64,000 nucleotides of DNA from Pseudolactococcus piscium (GTDB lineage Bacteria; Bacillota; Bacilli; Lactobacillales; Streptococcaceae): NCBI RefSeq assembly GCF_002441695.1, contig NZ_JXJW01000006.1:35280-99279 (forward strand), written 5' to 3'. The position numbers and the translations under genes were made by a program. Under the pieces are notes generated by a model. That model saw only the letters and a list, made by a program, of their open reading frames with translations, ran no database searches and had not been told where the DNA came from. Of the stretch, positions 20,201 through 29,583 are shown in pieces; positions within the stretch are counted from its first letter, which is position 1, and every line of letters starts with the position of its first letter.

Positions 20201-22552
20201 ATGACAAAAGAATTATCGGATAAAAAACGTAAGGCGATAAAAGATCGTTTACAAAAGAAAAAAATGAAACAGCAAAAACCGGCTACTGACAGCAAGACAG
20301 TGCTCGGGACGACTTTTCTTGTAATCAGAGGACTGTCTGTCATTTTTGCGATTATTATAAGTGTTGGTGTTGTATTTGGTGGTGCAACGGGAACAGGCTA
20401 TCTGATGAGCCTCATTTCTGATGTCAAGCTACCGGATAGTAAGGCATTGACCGATAAAATCAATACGATTCATCAAACTTCTGTGATGACCTATAGTAAT
20501 GGTCAAAAGATTTCTGATATTTCGAGTGACTTAAACAGAACAAAAGTGACAAGTGAAAATATATCACCTAATGTCAAACATGCCCTAATTGCGACAGAGG
20601 ATGAAAATTTTGAGCATCATAATGGTGTTGTGCCAAAAGCCTTTTTTAGAGCGATTCTGGGTGAATCGACAGGGGGAGCAAACTCTGGGGGCTCAACCAT
20701 TACACAGCAACTAATTAAGCAACAAATTTTAGGGGCGGCACCAACCTTTAAAAGAAAAGCAACGGAGATGGTTTATGCTTTAGAGCTTGAGAAACATCTT
20801 ACCAAAGATCAGATTCTAACTGATTACCTGAACGTGTCTCCTTTTGGCCGCAATAATAAAGGACAAAATATTGCTGGTGTAGAAGAAGCAGCACAGGGTA
20901 TTTTTGGTAAATCAAGTAAGGACTTGACGGTGCCAGAAGCGGCATTTATTGCTGGATTACCTCAAAGTCCGATCGTCTATTCACCATATAATGCAAATGG
21001 GACATTAAAATCTAAAGAAAATATGCAGTTTGGACTAGATAGACAAAATGAAGTGCTGTTCAATCTATATCGCAATAATTATATCTCTAAAAAAGAATAT
21101 GAAGCTTACAAATCATACGATATCTCGACAGAATTTATTGCGGCAGGAACTGCAGAAACAGAAAATCATGGCTATCTCTATCAGGTTGTTTATAACGAAG
21201 CGATCGATAAAGTCTATGATTATTTAATCAAAACGGATAAGGTTTCTGACGCTGAACAAGGTAATGATGCAGTCCGAGACAGTTATCAAAAGCAAGCCGC
21301 CCAAAAACTGTCAGAAGGTGGCTATACCGTTACGGCGACAATTGATCAATCTATCTATCAGGCCATGCAGACAGCAGTCGCAAATTACGGTCGACTACTG
21401 CAAGACGGTACCGGTGAAAATCAAACAGGTAATGTCTTGATGGACAATAAAACGGGTGCTGTTCTTGGGTTTATAGGTGGACTAGATTATAATACAAACC
21501 AAAATAATCATGCCTTTGATACGCATCGAAGCCCTGGCTCTTCTATAAAACCAATCATTGCCTATGGTCCAGCGATTGATATGGGCTTAATGGGTAGTGC
21601 GAGTCGCTTATCAAACTACCCAACTAAATATGCAAGTGGTCAACCCATCATGCATGATACCTCGGCCGGTACGCAAGAGATGATGACCTTACAGGATGCA
21701 CTTGATACCTCATGGAATATTCCTGCTTATTGGACTTATCAAAAAATACTGCAATCAGGTCAGACCGTTCAACCCTATATGAACAAGATGAACTATCAGG
21801 TGGACAATTATCAGATTGAATCTCTACCTTTGGGCGGGGGAATAGAACCGACGGTTGTCCAACATACAAATGGCTACCAAGCCCTATTAAATGGTGGCGA
21901 GTATGATCCGTATTATGTTGTTGATAGCATAAAAGATGAGACTGGTAAAGAAATTTATAAGCATCAGAAAAAACCAGTACAGGTTTACTCAAAGGCAACT
22001 TCTTCTATTATGGCGCAACTTTTACGAGGGCCAATCAAATCTCAAAAAACAACGACATTCTTCGGCCAATTGACTAACTTAAATCCGACACTAGCTAGTG
22101 CGGACTGGGTAGGGAAAACAGGGACATCTGATGACTTTAGTGATGTGTGGTTGATGGTGGCAACACCAGCGGTAACACTAAGTTCATGGGTAGGACATGA
22201 CGTCCTATCGCCAATGGCGCCCCTGACAGGTTATAATAATAATTCTCAGTATCTAGCACATCTTGCTAATAGCATTTATCAGGCCAGTCCAACTGTATTT
22301 GGTATTGACCAAAAATTCACAATAGATCCTTCGGTGACCAAGTCTACAGTTCTCACATCAACTGGTGAAAAACCTGGCAGTATAACAGGTGGTACGTATA
22401 AAAATGTTGCTGTATCAGGTGATACGACGACCTCTTATTGGGCCAAATCAGATGGCGCTCCCCTTACACAATATAAATTTGCAATGGGTGGTAGTGATAG
22501 CGATTATACTGATGCATGGACTAAAATATTGGGCAATCAGAATAAAAAGTAA
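20201..22552 (+). CDS. pbp1B: Class A penicillin-binding protein (PBP1b-like)
   Basis: This 783-residue bifunctional cell-wall synthase has a basic cytoplasmic tail and one transmembrane anchor (about 45-70). A GT51 glycosyltransferase domain follows (EDENFEHHNGV and GGSTITQQLIKQ), then a transpeptidase domain with SSIK (Ser447, Lys450), SWN and KTGTS (Lys639). It polymerises lipid II and cross-links peptidoglycan at the outer membrane face. The first ATG is only 7 bases after the -10, so the mRNA may be nearly leaderless; the next in-frame ATG, at codon 22, has no ribosome binding site. Confidence 0.94.
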   Translation: MTKELSDKKRKAIKDRLQKKKMKQQKPATDSKTVLGTTFLVIRGLSVIFAIIISVGVVFGGATGTGYLMSLISDVKLPDSKALTDKINTIHQTSVMTYSNGQKISDISSDLNRTKVTSENISPNVKHALIATEDENFEHHNGVVPKAFFRAILGESTGGANSGGSTITQQLIKQQILGAAPTFKRKATEMVYALELEKHLTKDQILTDYLNVSPFGRNNKGQNIAGVEEAAQGIFGKSSKDLTVPEAAFIAGLPQSPIVYSPYNANGTLKSKENMQFGLDRQNEVLFNLYRNNYISKKEYEAYKSYDISTEFIAAGTAETENHGYLYQVVYNEAIDKVYDYLIKTDKVSDAEQGNDAVRDSYQKQAAQKLSEGGYTVTATIDQSIYQAMQTAVANYGRLLQDGTGENQTGNVLMDNKTGAVLGFIGGLDYNTNQNNHAFDTHRSPGSSIKPIIAYGPAIDMGLMGSASRLSNYPTKYASGQPIMHDTSAGTQEMMTLQDALDTSWNIPAYWTYQKILQSGQTVQPYMNKMNYQVDNYQIESLPLGGGIEPTVVQHTNGYQALLNGGEYDPYYVVDSIKDETGKEIYKHQKKPVQVYSKATSSIMAQLLRGPIKSQKTTTFFGQLTNLNPTLASADWVGKTGTSDDFSDVWLMVATPAVTLSSWVGHDVLSPMAPLTGYNNNSQYLAHLANSIYQASPTVFGIDQKFTIDPSVTKSTVLTSTGEKPGSITGGTYKNVAVSGDTTTSYWAKSDGAPLTQYKFAMGGSDSDYTDAWTKILGNQNKK

Positions 22553-22566
22553 ACAGTAATCAAAAT

Positions 22567-22607
22567 AAAAAAGATGCAGATTGACTTAGTCAATCTGCAT
22601 CTTTTTT
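22567..22607. terminator. Bidirectional terminator between the PBP gene and aguR
   Basis: Nineteen-base arms (22567-22585 and 22589-22607; core GATGCAGATTGAC) with a 3-base centre, A6 on the left and T6 on the right. Confidence 0.92.
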
Positions 22608-22637
22608 AAGTCTCATAAGCTCATCCCGGCATTTATC

Positions 22638-23654
22638 TCACTTAGGGATATCTGTTGTCATCGGATCAAGTTTTTGTGATTGCTGATATTCATCATACAA
22701 TAATTTTACCTGGTTGCGTTTAGTCACGTTGAGTTTTGAAAAGATGTTATGAATATGGCTTTTCACCGTCCCCATGGAGATGTAGAGTTCCCGGCTAATG
22801 TCTTGGTTGTTTTTATTTTGTAAGAGTAATAGCAAAACTTCTGATTCGCGTGAGGTCATATGGTAAGTCTCAATAAATTGGAGGTGGGTTGGAATGACAT
22901 CTGTATGCTGATTTGGATCATATTTTTTAGACTGACTTACGGATAACAGTTTTTTTGCTAAGTAGCTTATTGCCGTTATTGCATAGATAATCGCGAGTAT
23001 ATCCTCGCTGATACTCCGGTTGGTCATACGGACATTACCGAATGTATAGTTATCTAGAAAAAAGATGACATATGAATCCTCGGCTATCGTTAAGCTCGTC
23101 ATGATAAGCGTTATGAGCATGAGTTTTCTTAATAATACTTGCGTCGTCACAGCTTGAGTCTTGATGTCACTGTTTGACGACCTCTTCTTCTTGTCTGTAA
23201 CTTGCTTTAGAGTAGCTAGTCCATAGCTGGCAAGTATGATATTAACAAGATCAGATGGAAAGTAGTAAATCCATATTTTAAAGGCATTATTTGGGAGCAT
23301 AGGCACCAGTAATAATATCAAGGCATGGCTTATGACCAGCCCATACTGCCAAAAAGAAATCTTACGGCTTAAGGTAGCAGTTAAAATCAGCACCAGAAAG
23401 AAAGTATGGGCAACGAGGAGTATCGTTTTGGGAGAAGGTGTTGTCATAAATAGTTGATTAAATTTAACAGAAAACCAAGGCAATTGTTCTGTTAAATAAA
23501 TCAACATATTATTAAGAATTAAAAATAAAAATAAAAGTGTAATGACGAGATATAATCGTGTTTTATTTTTAAAATAAGTGATAGCCGCTAGCGTTGCGAC
23601 TACCGTAAATAAGATGATAAGTCCGATATTGTAAAGGATAAGTAAAATAGCCAT
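22638..23654 (-). CDS. aguR: Membrane-bound LuxR-type regulator AguR
   Basis: The 338-residue product has about six or seven hydrophobic segments through residue 240. A cytoplasmic LuxR helix-turn-helix follows (MTSRESEVLLLLLQNK ... ISMGTVKSHIHNIFSKLNV). This architecture and the divergent position next to aguBDA match lactococcal AguR, a one-component membrane sensor that activates the agmatine deiminase operon when agmatine is present. No phospho-acceptor domain is present, so direct sensing through the membrane part is inferred from the known protein. Confidence 0.88.
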   Translation of the reverse strand: MAILLILYNIGLIILFTVVATLAAITYFKNKTRLYLVITLLFLFLILNNMLIYLTEQLPWFSVKFNQLFMTTPSPKTILLVAHTFFLVLILTATLSRKISFWQYGLVISHALILLLVPMLPNNAFKIWIYYFPSDLVNIILASYGLATLKQVTDKKKRSSNSDIKTQAVTTQVLLRKLMLITLIMTSLTIAEDSYVIFFLDNYTFGNVRMTNRSISEDILAIIYAITAISYLAKKLLSVSQSKKYDPNQHTDVIPTHLQFIETYHMTSRESEVLLLLLQNKNNQDISRELYISMGTVKSHIHNIFSKLNVTKRNQVKLLYDEYQQSQKLDPMTTDIPK

Positions 23655-23738
23655 CTGGTCACCGCAGGTCCGTTAACTGAAATTAGGAGCCTCTTCTATT
23701 TTTAAGTATAGCAGATAATTAAGAGGATTACAAAATAA

Positions 23739-23752
23739 TGTAAACGCTTCAA
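23739..23752. promoter_or_regulatory. cre site 1 (CcpA) in the aguR-aguB gap
   Basis: TGTAAACGCTTCAA matches the cre consensus TGWAARCGYTWNCW at 13 of 14 positions. It lies nearer aguR. Confidence 0.65.
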
Positions 23753-23785
23753 AAAGGCTAAAACGGCTTGGGATAACGGTTTCAT

Positions 23786-23811
23786 AGCTAAAGGTATAGA
23801 AAAGTTTAGCT
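23786..23811. repeat. Inverted repeat, candidate AguR operator
   Basis: AGCTAAA (23786-23792) and TTTAGCT (23805-23811) form a perfect 7-base dyad with a 12-base spacer, centred about 80 bases before the predicted aguB start site. That is a plausible place for an activator of a promoter with a poor -35. Confidence 0.5.
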
Positions 23812-23858
23812 CAAAATAGACCTAAAAGTTGAGGGTAAGCTGATATTAAACTAGAAAA

Positions 23859-23872
23859 TGTAAGCGTATACT
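23859..23872. promoter_or_regulatory. cre site 2 overlapping the aguB -10
   Basis: TGTAAGCGTATACT matches the cre consensus at 13 of 14 positions. Its last six bases, TATACT (23867-23872), are the best -10 for aguB, so CcpA binding would directly block the polymerase. The start site is predicted near 23879. Confidence 0.7.
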
Positions 23873-23909
23873 AAGGGTGTTCAAAAAATTTTAAACGGAG
23901 GATATACAC

Positions 23910-24932
23910 ATGTCGAAGAAAGATTTTATTACAACAGAGGAATTCACAAAAGCGGAACTTTTGGAAATCTTACACCTATCATTGGCTATCAAAAAGAGTA
24001 TTAAAACAGGATTCTATCCACCCTTGCTAAAAAATAAATCGCTAGGGATGATTTTTCAGCAATCTTCTACTAGAACACGGATTTCATTTGAAACAGCAAT
24101 GACACAGTTAGGTGGCCATGCCCAGTATTTGGCACCTGGTCAAATTCAGCTTGGCGGTCATGAGACTTTAGAAGATACGGCTAAAGTCCTCTCGAGATTG
24201 CTCGATATTGTCATGGCTCGAGTAGATCGTCATGCAGATGTAGCTGATCTAGCAAAATATGCGACAATACCGGTAATTAATGGGATGTCTGATTATAACC
24301 ACCCAACGCAAGAGATGGGCGATCTTTGTACAATGATGGAACATTTACCTGAAGGAAAAAAACTAGAAGATTGTAAAGTTGTGTTTGTTGGAGATGCGAC
24401 ACAAGTCTGTTTCTCATTAGCCTTGATTACCACTAAATTTGGGATGCGATTTGCTCAGTTTGGTCCTAAGGATTATCAATTAAGCGAGGAAAAACAAGCC
24501 AAGCTGGATGCGATTTGTCAGGTATCAGGTGGGTCATATATCCTGACAGAGGATGAAGATGCGGGATTAGCTGATGCGGATTTTGTTTATACAGATGTCT
24601 GGTATGGCTTGTATGATGCGGAGTTGTCAGAAGCAGAACGCATGGGGATTTTCTATCCTAAATATCAAGTAAGTGATAGCATGGTCAAAAAAGCAAACCC
24701 TTGGGCTAAGTTCATGCATTGCTTACCGGCAAGTCGTGGAGAAGAGGTATCGGCAGAGGTGATTGATTCAGCGTATTCTGTTGTCTTTGACGAAGCTGAA
24801 AATAGATTGACTGCCATGCGTGGGTTGCTTGTTTATTTCTTTAATCAATATGAAACAAAAGTAGTCATAAGCGAACAAGATAAAGCGGATGCTAAAGCTA
24901 ATCTCGAAAAATTTTTAGGAAAAGCACTATAA
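23910..24932 (+). CDS. aguB: Putrescine carbamoyltransferase
   Basis: This 340-residue transcarbamylase has the carbamoyl-phosphate motif STRTR (residues 53-57), HPTQEMGD and [12 protein letters not shown]. In this cluster it converts N-carbamoylputrescine and phosphate to putrescine and carbamoyl phosphate. It resembles ornithine transcarbamylase, but genome context and the PTC-type C-terminal tail ([11 protein letters not shown]) favour putrescine as substrate. First gene of aguBDA(C), with GGAGG before the ATG; expected to be activated by AguR and repressed by CcpA. Confidence 0.93.
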   Translation: MSKKDFITTEEFTKAELLEILHLSLAIKKSIKTGFYPPLLKNKSLGMIFQQSSTRTRISFETAMTQLGGHAQYLAPGQIQLGGHETLEDTAKVLSRLLDIVMARVDRHADVADLAKYATIPVINGMSDYNHPTQEMGDLCTMMEHLPEGKKLEDCKVVFVGDATQVCFSLALITTKFGMRFAQFGPKDYQLSEEKQAKLDAICQVSGGSYILTEDEDAGLADADFVYTDVWYGLYDAELSEAERMGIFYPKYQVSDSMVKKANPWAKFMHCLPASRGEEVSAEVIDSAYSVVFDEAENRLTAMRGLLVYFFNQYETKVVISEQDKADAKANLEKFLGKAL

Positions 24933-25016
24933 CGTGTTTGGTGCGTCTCTATTTGGGGTTTAAACGATGATTTAAAAACTAAGTAGTCACACGCGCATCT
25001 ATGAGGAGGAAATCAA

Positions 25017-26384
25017 ATGAGTGATGTCAAACCAAAAAAGAAGTTTAAGTTATTCTCAGTCATTCTCTCAGTTATATGTGTTGTATTTGTTGCCGAGGCG
25101 GCTGCACCAGTTGCGGCAATCGGTAACTCACAGTATTTCTGGTGGCTGTTCTTGATGCTAACCTTTCTTTTACCCTATGGCTTAATTGCCTCAGAACTTG
25201 GCACAACTTATCAAGGGGAGGGCGGTATTTATGACTGGGTAACCAAAGCTTTCGGTCACCGAATGGGCGCAAGAACGTCATGGTACTACTGGATTAACTT
25301 TCCTTTGTGGATGGCTTCTCTTGCAGTCATTTGTCCTGGACTTGTCACGACCATGACAGGACAGACACTAGGGACATTTGGTGCCATAGTGGTTGAGTTG
25401 CTCTTCATCTGGTTGGTCGTGCTAATCAGCTTCTTTCCAATTAGTGATAGTCTATGGATATTGAATGGGGCAGCTTTTGTCAAAGTGTTTCTGGCGCTTT
25501 TAGTCGGTGGATTAGGGATCTATGTGGCTGTAACAAGAGGTGTGGCGAATGATTATACGCTTGGGTCTTTGTTACCTAGCTTTGATTTAAAATCATTATC
25601 TTTTATCTCGGTTATCTTGTTCAACTTTCTAGGATTTGAAGTGGTCTGTACCTTTGCACCGGATATGGAAAATCCCAAGAAACAAATTCCGCTTGCGATT
25701 GTATCAGGCGGTCTGGTTATTGCAGCAATCTATATCTTTTCAGCGTTCGGCATCGGTGTTGCCATTCCAACTGCGGACATCAGTACCAGTAGTGGCCTGA
25801 TTGATAGTATTCAATTAATGCTGGGTCAGACGGATGGATTAGTCGTTACGCTTGTCGCATTTTTGTTTCTATTAACCCTATTTGGCAACATGGCCTCTTG
25901 GTCATTAGGGGTCAATAATACAGCTTGTTACGCGGCTAAACATGGTGATATGCCAGCCGTATTTGCCATAAAAAGTGCGAAAAATGATATGCCAACAGGT
26001 GCAGCTATTATGAATGGGATTGTCGCATCGGTTATTGTTGTGATTGCCCCATTCCTACCAAATCAAGATTTGTTCTGGGCTTTCTTTGCCTTAAACTTGG
26101 TGATGTTCCTCTTTGCTTATCTGCCCATTTTTCCAGCGTTCTTAAAGCTTAGAAAAATAGATCCAGATATTGAGCGTCCCTTTAAAGTGGGTGGCGGAAA
26201 AGGGGTCTTGTATCTGTTAGTGGCATTGCCAATGATTTTGATCATCACCTCTATCGTCTTTATCGCAGTGCCTTTTAATCTGAGTACTGAGACGATGACC
26301 CAGGTTTTACCGATCACCATCGGCGCAATCGTCTTTATCGTGATAGGGGAACTCATTATTGTTGTTAAAAAAATTACCAAATAA
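25017..26384 (+). CDS. aguD: Agmatine/putrescine antiporter
   Basis: The 455-residue APC-superfamily permease is hydrophobic throughout, with about 12 transmembrane segments and the TM1 region FVAEAAAPVAAIGNS. It imports agmatine in exchange for putrescine, which consumes no energy and completes the pathway. A good GAGGAGG ribosome binding site precedes the ATG, and the next gene follows after 22 bases. The substrate is inferred from position inside the agu operon and family resemblance. Confidence 0.9.
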   Translation: MSDVKPKKKFKLFSVILSVICVVFVAEAAAPVAAIGNSQYFWWLFLMLTFLLPYGLIASELGTTYQGEGGIYDWVTKAFGHRMGARTSWYYWINFPLWMASLAVICPGLVTTMTGQTLGTFGAIVVELLFIWLVVLISFFPISDSLWILNGAAFVKVFLALLVGGLGIYVAVTRGVANDYTLGSLLPSFDLKSLSFISVILFNFLGFEVVCTFAPDMENPKKQIPLAIVSGGLVIAAIYIFSAFGIGVAIPTADISTSSGLIDSIQLMLGQTDGLVVTLVAFLFLLTLFGNMASWSLGVNNTACYAAKHGDMPAVFAIKSAKNDMPTGAAIMNGIVASVIVVIAPFLPNQDLFWAFFALNLVMFLFAYLPIFPAFLKLRKIDPDIERPFKVGGGKGVLYLLVALPMILIITSIVFIAVPFNLSTETMTQVLPITIGAIVFIVIGELIIVVKKITK

Positions 26385-26406
26385 ATAGAAATAGGAGATA
26401 AGTATT

Positions 26407-27504
26407 ATGGCAAAAAGAATTAGTGGCACCACACCAAAAGCAGATGGCTTTAGGATGCCAGGAGAATTTGAAGCACAGGAACAAGTTTGGATGATTTGGC
26501 CAGAGCGCCCAGATAATTGGCGTGATGGTGCAAAACCAGTCCAAAAATCATTTGCTAATGTCGCTAAGGCAATCAGCCAATTTACAAAAATGACAGTGGT
26601 GGTATCACAAGCACAGTATGCCAATTGTCGGAAAGAGCTACCAGGGAAAATTCGTGTGATTGAGATGTCAAATAATGATGCCTGGGTTAGAGATTGTGGG
26701 CCTAGTTTTGTTATCAATGACAAAGGTGATATTCGGGCCAATGACTGGGAGTTTAATGCCTGGGGTGGTCTAGTCGATGGCCTTTATTTCCCGTGGGATC
26801 AAGATGAACTCGTTGCAAGAAAAATTGCTGAGATTGAAGGGATTGATACCTATAAGACGGATAATTTCGTACTTGAGGGTGGCTCTTTTCATGTTGATGG
26901 TCAAGGGACTGTCTTAACGACTGAGATGTGCCTCTTAAGTGAAGGTAGAAATCCAGAGTTGTCTAAGTCTGAAATCGAAGCAAAGTTATGCGCCTATCTT
27001 AACTGTGAAAAAGTCCTTTGGTTGAAAGATGGTATTGATCCGGATGAAACAAATGGGCATGTGGATGACGTCGCTTGTTTTGTTGCACCAGGTGAGGTTG
27101 CTTGTATCTATACGCAAGACAAGACAAGTCCTTTTTATGCCCAAGCCCAAGCAGCTTATCAAACGTTGATTGGGATGACGGATGCAAAAGGACGCACGCT
27201 TAAAGTACACAAACTATGCTGTCCTAAAAAAGCAATCACGATCAAGGGAGAGTTTGCCATTGATAGTGTAGAAGGGACGATGCCTAGAGAAGATGGTGAT
27301 ATCTGTATCACATCTTATATGAATTTCCTGATTACAAATGGGGGTGTTATCGTCCCCCAATACGGTGATGAAAATGATCAGCTAGCCCTTGAACAAGTAC
27401 GTACTATGTTCCCAGAAAAAGAAGTGGTGGGTGTTGACACACTTGAAATCGTTTATGGTGGTGGTAACATTCACTGTGTGACACAGCAACAACCCAGGAG
27501 ATAG
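26407..27504 (+). CDS. aguA: Agmatine deiminase
   Basis: This 365-residue enzyme hydrolyses agmatine to N-carbamoylputrescine and ammonia. Characteristic parts of the guanidine-modifying fold are NDAWVRDCGPSFV, EGGSFHVDGQGT, GHVDDVACF and the C-terminal GGGNIHCVTQQQP. The last holds the catalytic cysteine at position 357, the usual place. The ammonia released raises pH, which protects against acid. It appears intact, although the carbamate kinase gene that follows is interrupted. Confidence 0.96.
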   Translation: MAKRISGTTPKADGFRMPGEFEAQEQVWMIWPERPDNWRDGAKPVQKSFANVAKAISQFTKMTVVVSQAQYANCRKELPGKIRVIEMSNNDAWVRDCGPSFVINDKGDIRANDWEFNAWGGLVDGLYFPWDQDELVARKIAEIEGIDTYKTDNFVLEGGSFHVDGQGTVLTTEMCLLSEGRNPELSKSEIEAKLCAYLNCEKVLWLKDGIDPDETNGHVDDVACFVAPGEVACIYTQDKTSPFYAQAQAAYQTLIGMTDAKGRTLKVHKLCCPKKAITIKGEFAIDSVEGTMPREDGDICITSYMNFLITNGGVIVPQYGDENDQLALEQVRTMFPEKEVVGVDTLEIVYGGGNIHCVTQQQPRR

Positions 27505-27513
27505 GTGATCAGT

Positions 27514-28452
27514 ATGAAAAGAATTGTTATCGCGCTCGGTGGGAATGCCCTAGGTGATAATCCCAAAGAGCAACTGGCACAGATTAATCAGGCTGCCCCT
27601 GCCATGGTAGAGATAATCAAACTAGGCTATGAGATCATTATTAGCCATGGGAATGGCCCACAGGTCGGTATGCTTGAAAAAGCGATCAACATGGCAGCAA
27701 ATTTGGATAGCTCGATTCCTCATGTGCAACTCCCTGAATGTACGGCCATGAGCCAAGGTTACATCGGCTATCATTTGCAAAATGCACTTTTGCGAGAACT
27801 TAGAAAACAAGAGATGGTCTGGCAGGTGGCGACCATCATCACCCAAGTTGAAGTTGTAGCAGATGACCCTGCTTTTAAATAACCGACGAAACCAATTGGT
27901 AGTTTCTATAGTCAGGAAGCAGCTGAAAAACTGGGTGATGAAAATCCAAACATGGTCTTTAAGGAAGATGCAGGACGGGGGTATCGTCAGCTCGTCGCCT
28001 CTCCAAAACCAATTGATATCGTTGAGAGTAAGTCGATTTTGAACTTACTTGATAACGAATTCATCGTCATTGCTTGCGGTGGCGGTGGTATTCCTGTTAT
28101 CAAACGTTGTGAGGGTGACTATGAAGGAGCCGTTGCGGTCATCGACAAGGATATGTCATCTGCTAAATTAGCAGAACTTGTTGATGCAGACTACTTATTC
28201 ATCTTAACAGCAGTTGACCGTGTGTCGATAAGATTTGGACAAGCAGATCAAGTTGATTTGGATAAGCTGACTGTTGCCCAAGCAATTGCTTATGCAGCAC
28301 AAAATGAGTTTGCAGCTGGGAGCATGTTACCTAAAGTAGAGGCAGCGATTCAATTTGCCAGTTCTAAACCAGGTCGAAAAGCAGTTATCGCTTCTCTGGA
28401 AAATGCACCATTAGTTTTTAGTGGTGAGAGTGGTACAGTGATTAGCTTATAA
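27514..28452 (+). pseudogene. aguC: Carbamate kinase gene aguC with an in-frame stop
   Basis: Read through, the frame encodes a normal-length carbamate kinase of 312 residues (MKRIVIALGGNALGD ... SHGNGPQVGML ... ACGGGGIPVI ... AGSMLPKVEAA). A TAA at 27880-27882 replaces codon 123, between DPAFK and PTKPIG; homologues have Asn, Gln or another residue there. The frame is unchanged on both sides, so it is a point mutation and not a frameshift. The 122-residue product should be inactive. The fragment from the ATG at 27952 has no evident ribosome binding site. Loss would remove the ATP-forming step. Sequencing error cannot be excluded. Confidence 0.9.
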
Positions 28453-28460
28453 ATACCTAC

Positions 28461-28498
28461 AAAAACGGCACAGATTTCAAAGCATCTGTGCCGTTTTT
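28461..28498. terminator. Bidirectional terminator between aguC and recF
   Basis: AAAAACGGCACAGAT (28461-28475) pairs perfectly with 28484-28498 around an 8-base loop. The T-run touches the recF stop codon. Confidence 0.92.
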
Positions 28499-28500
28499 TG

Positions 28501-29577
28501 CTAATTTTCTTTTATAATTTCACCGTCACTAACTTGAAAGACAGTGAGTTTATCAGGTAAGTGCTGCAAATGATCCAGCGTTGTTGTCGTGATAAAAGTC
28601 TGCGTTTTACCGATAACTAGTGATAATAGGTCCAATTGACGTTGATTATCCAACTCACTCATCACATCATCTAACAGTAGGACGGGGTACTCACCTGTTT
28701 CCTGGAAGACAAGATCAATCTCAGCAAGTTTGATGGATAAGGCTGTTGTACGTTGTTGGCCCTGAGAACCAAAATTCGAGACATCAATGTCATTGAGCAT
28801 GAACTGAAGATCATCACGATGGGGCCCTACTGATGTTTGATGTCGAAAGAGATCTTTCTGACGTGCTAGTTTCAATTCTGCTGCAAAGTCGGCCTTCACA
28901 TTTTGTACATATTTGACAACTAGTTTTTCTTTGCCATGACTGAGATTATCATGTAAAACTGTAGAGATTGTCATCAAACTCTCGACGAATCGGCTGCGAT
29001 GTTCGATGACTTTATGACCATATGTAACAAGTTGCTCGTCTAAGACATCTAGAAAATCAGTATCAATCTTAGCCGGATCGAATTTCAAATAGCTGTTTCT
29101 CTCTTTAAGTGTCTTATTATAGCGCATGAGATCATAGAGGTAGACAGGTCTTATTTGGCCAATTTCCATGTCCATAAATCGTCTTCTGATACTCGGTGCA
29201 CCTTTGATAATTGCTAGATCTTCTGGTGCAAACATAATCACATTGAGATTGCCGATATAATCAGCTAGGCGATTTTCTTTAAGATGATTGGCCTTGGCAA
29301 TCCGTCCTTTACTTGTCAGACTGACTTCCAAAGGGACGGTCATATTTTTCTTTATGATACGCCCAGAAACACGCATCTCCTTTTCATCCCAAGACAGTAA
29401 GTCACGATCTGTATGCGTTCTATGACTACGTGTCAAGGCAAGGAAAAAAATGCTTTCAGCAATATTTGTTTTGCCTTGGGCATTTTGACCAACAAAGATA
29501 TTCAGGTTGGGGTCGAACTCGAGATGGAGTGCTTTGTAATTTCGGAAATTTTTGAGGGTTAACTCTGAAATGATCAT
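28501..29577 (-). CDS. recF: DNA replication/repair protein RecF
   Basis: This 358-residue SMC-like ATPase has Walker A GQNAQGKTN (residues 30-38), a signature near FGSQGQQRTTALS and Walker B LLLDDVMSELD. With RecO and RecR it loads RecA on gapped DNA. It begins 6 bases after yaaA, the classical partner, so the two form one unit. The neighbouring dnaA/dnaN genes of the ancestral cluster are absent here, a relocation of the pair. Confidence 0.96.
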   Translation of the reverse strand: MIISELTLKNFRNYKALHLEFDPNLNIFVGQNAQGKTNIAESIFFLALTRSHRTHTDRDLLSWDEKEMRVSGRIIKKNMTVPLEVSLTSKGRIAKANHLKENRLADYIGNLNVIMFAPEDLAIIKGAPSIRRRFMDMEIGQIRPVYLYDLMRYNKTLKERNSYLKFDPAKIDTDFLDVLDEQLVTYGHKVIEHRSRFVESLMTISTVLHDNLSHGKEKLVVKYVQNVKADFAAELKLARQKDLFRHQTSVGPHRDDLQFMLNDIDVSNFGSQGQQRTTALSIKLAEIDLVFQETGEYPVLLLDDVMSELDNQRQLDLLSLVIGKTQTFITTTTLDHLQHLPDKLTVFQVSDGEIIKEN

Positions 29578-29583
29578 TTAAGT

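Noticed and set aside
27952..28452. Separate gene start for the downstream half of carbamate kinase
   Set aside because: No ribosome binding site at 27952 and it is in the same frame as the upstream half; better explained as the remainder of an interrupted gene.
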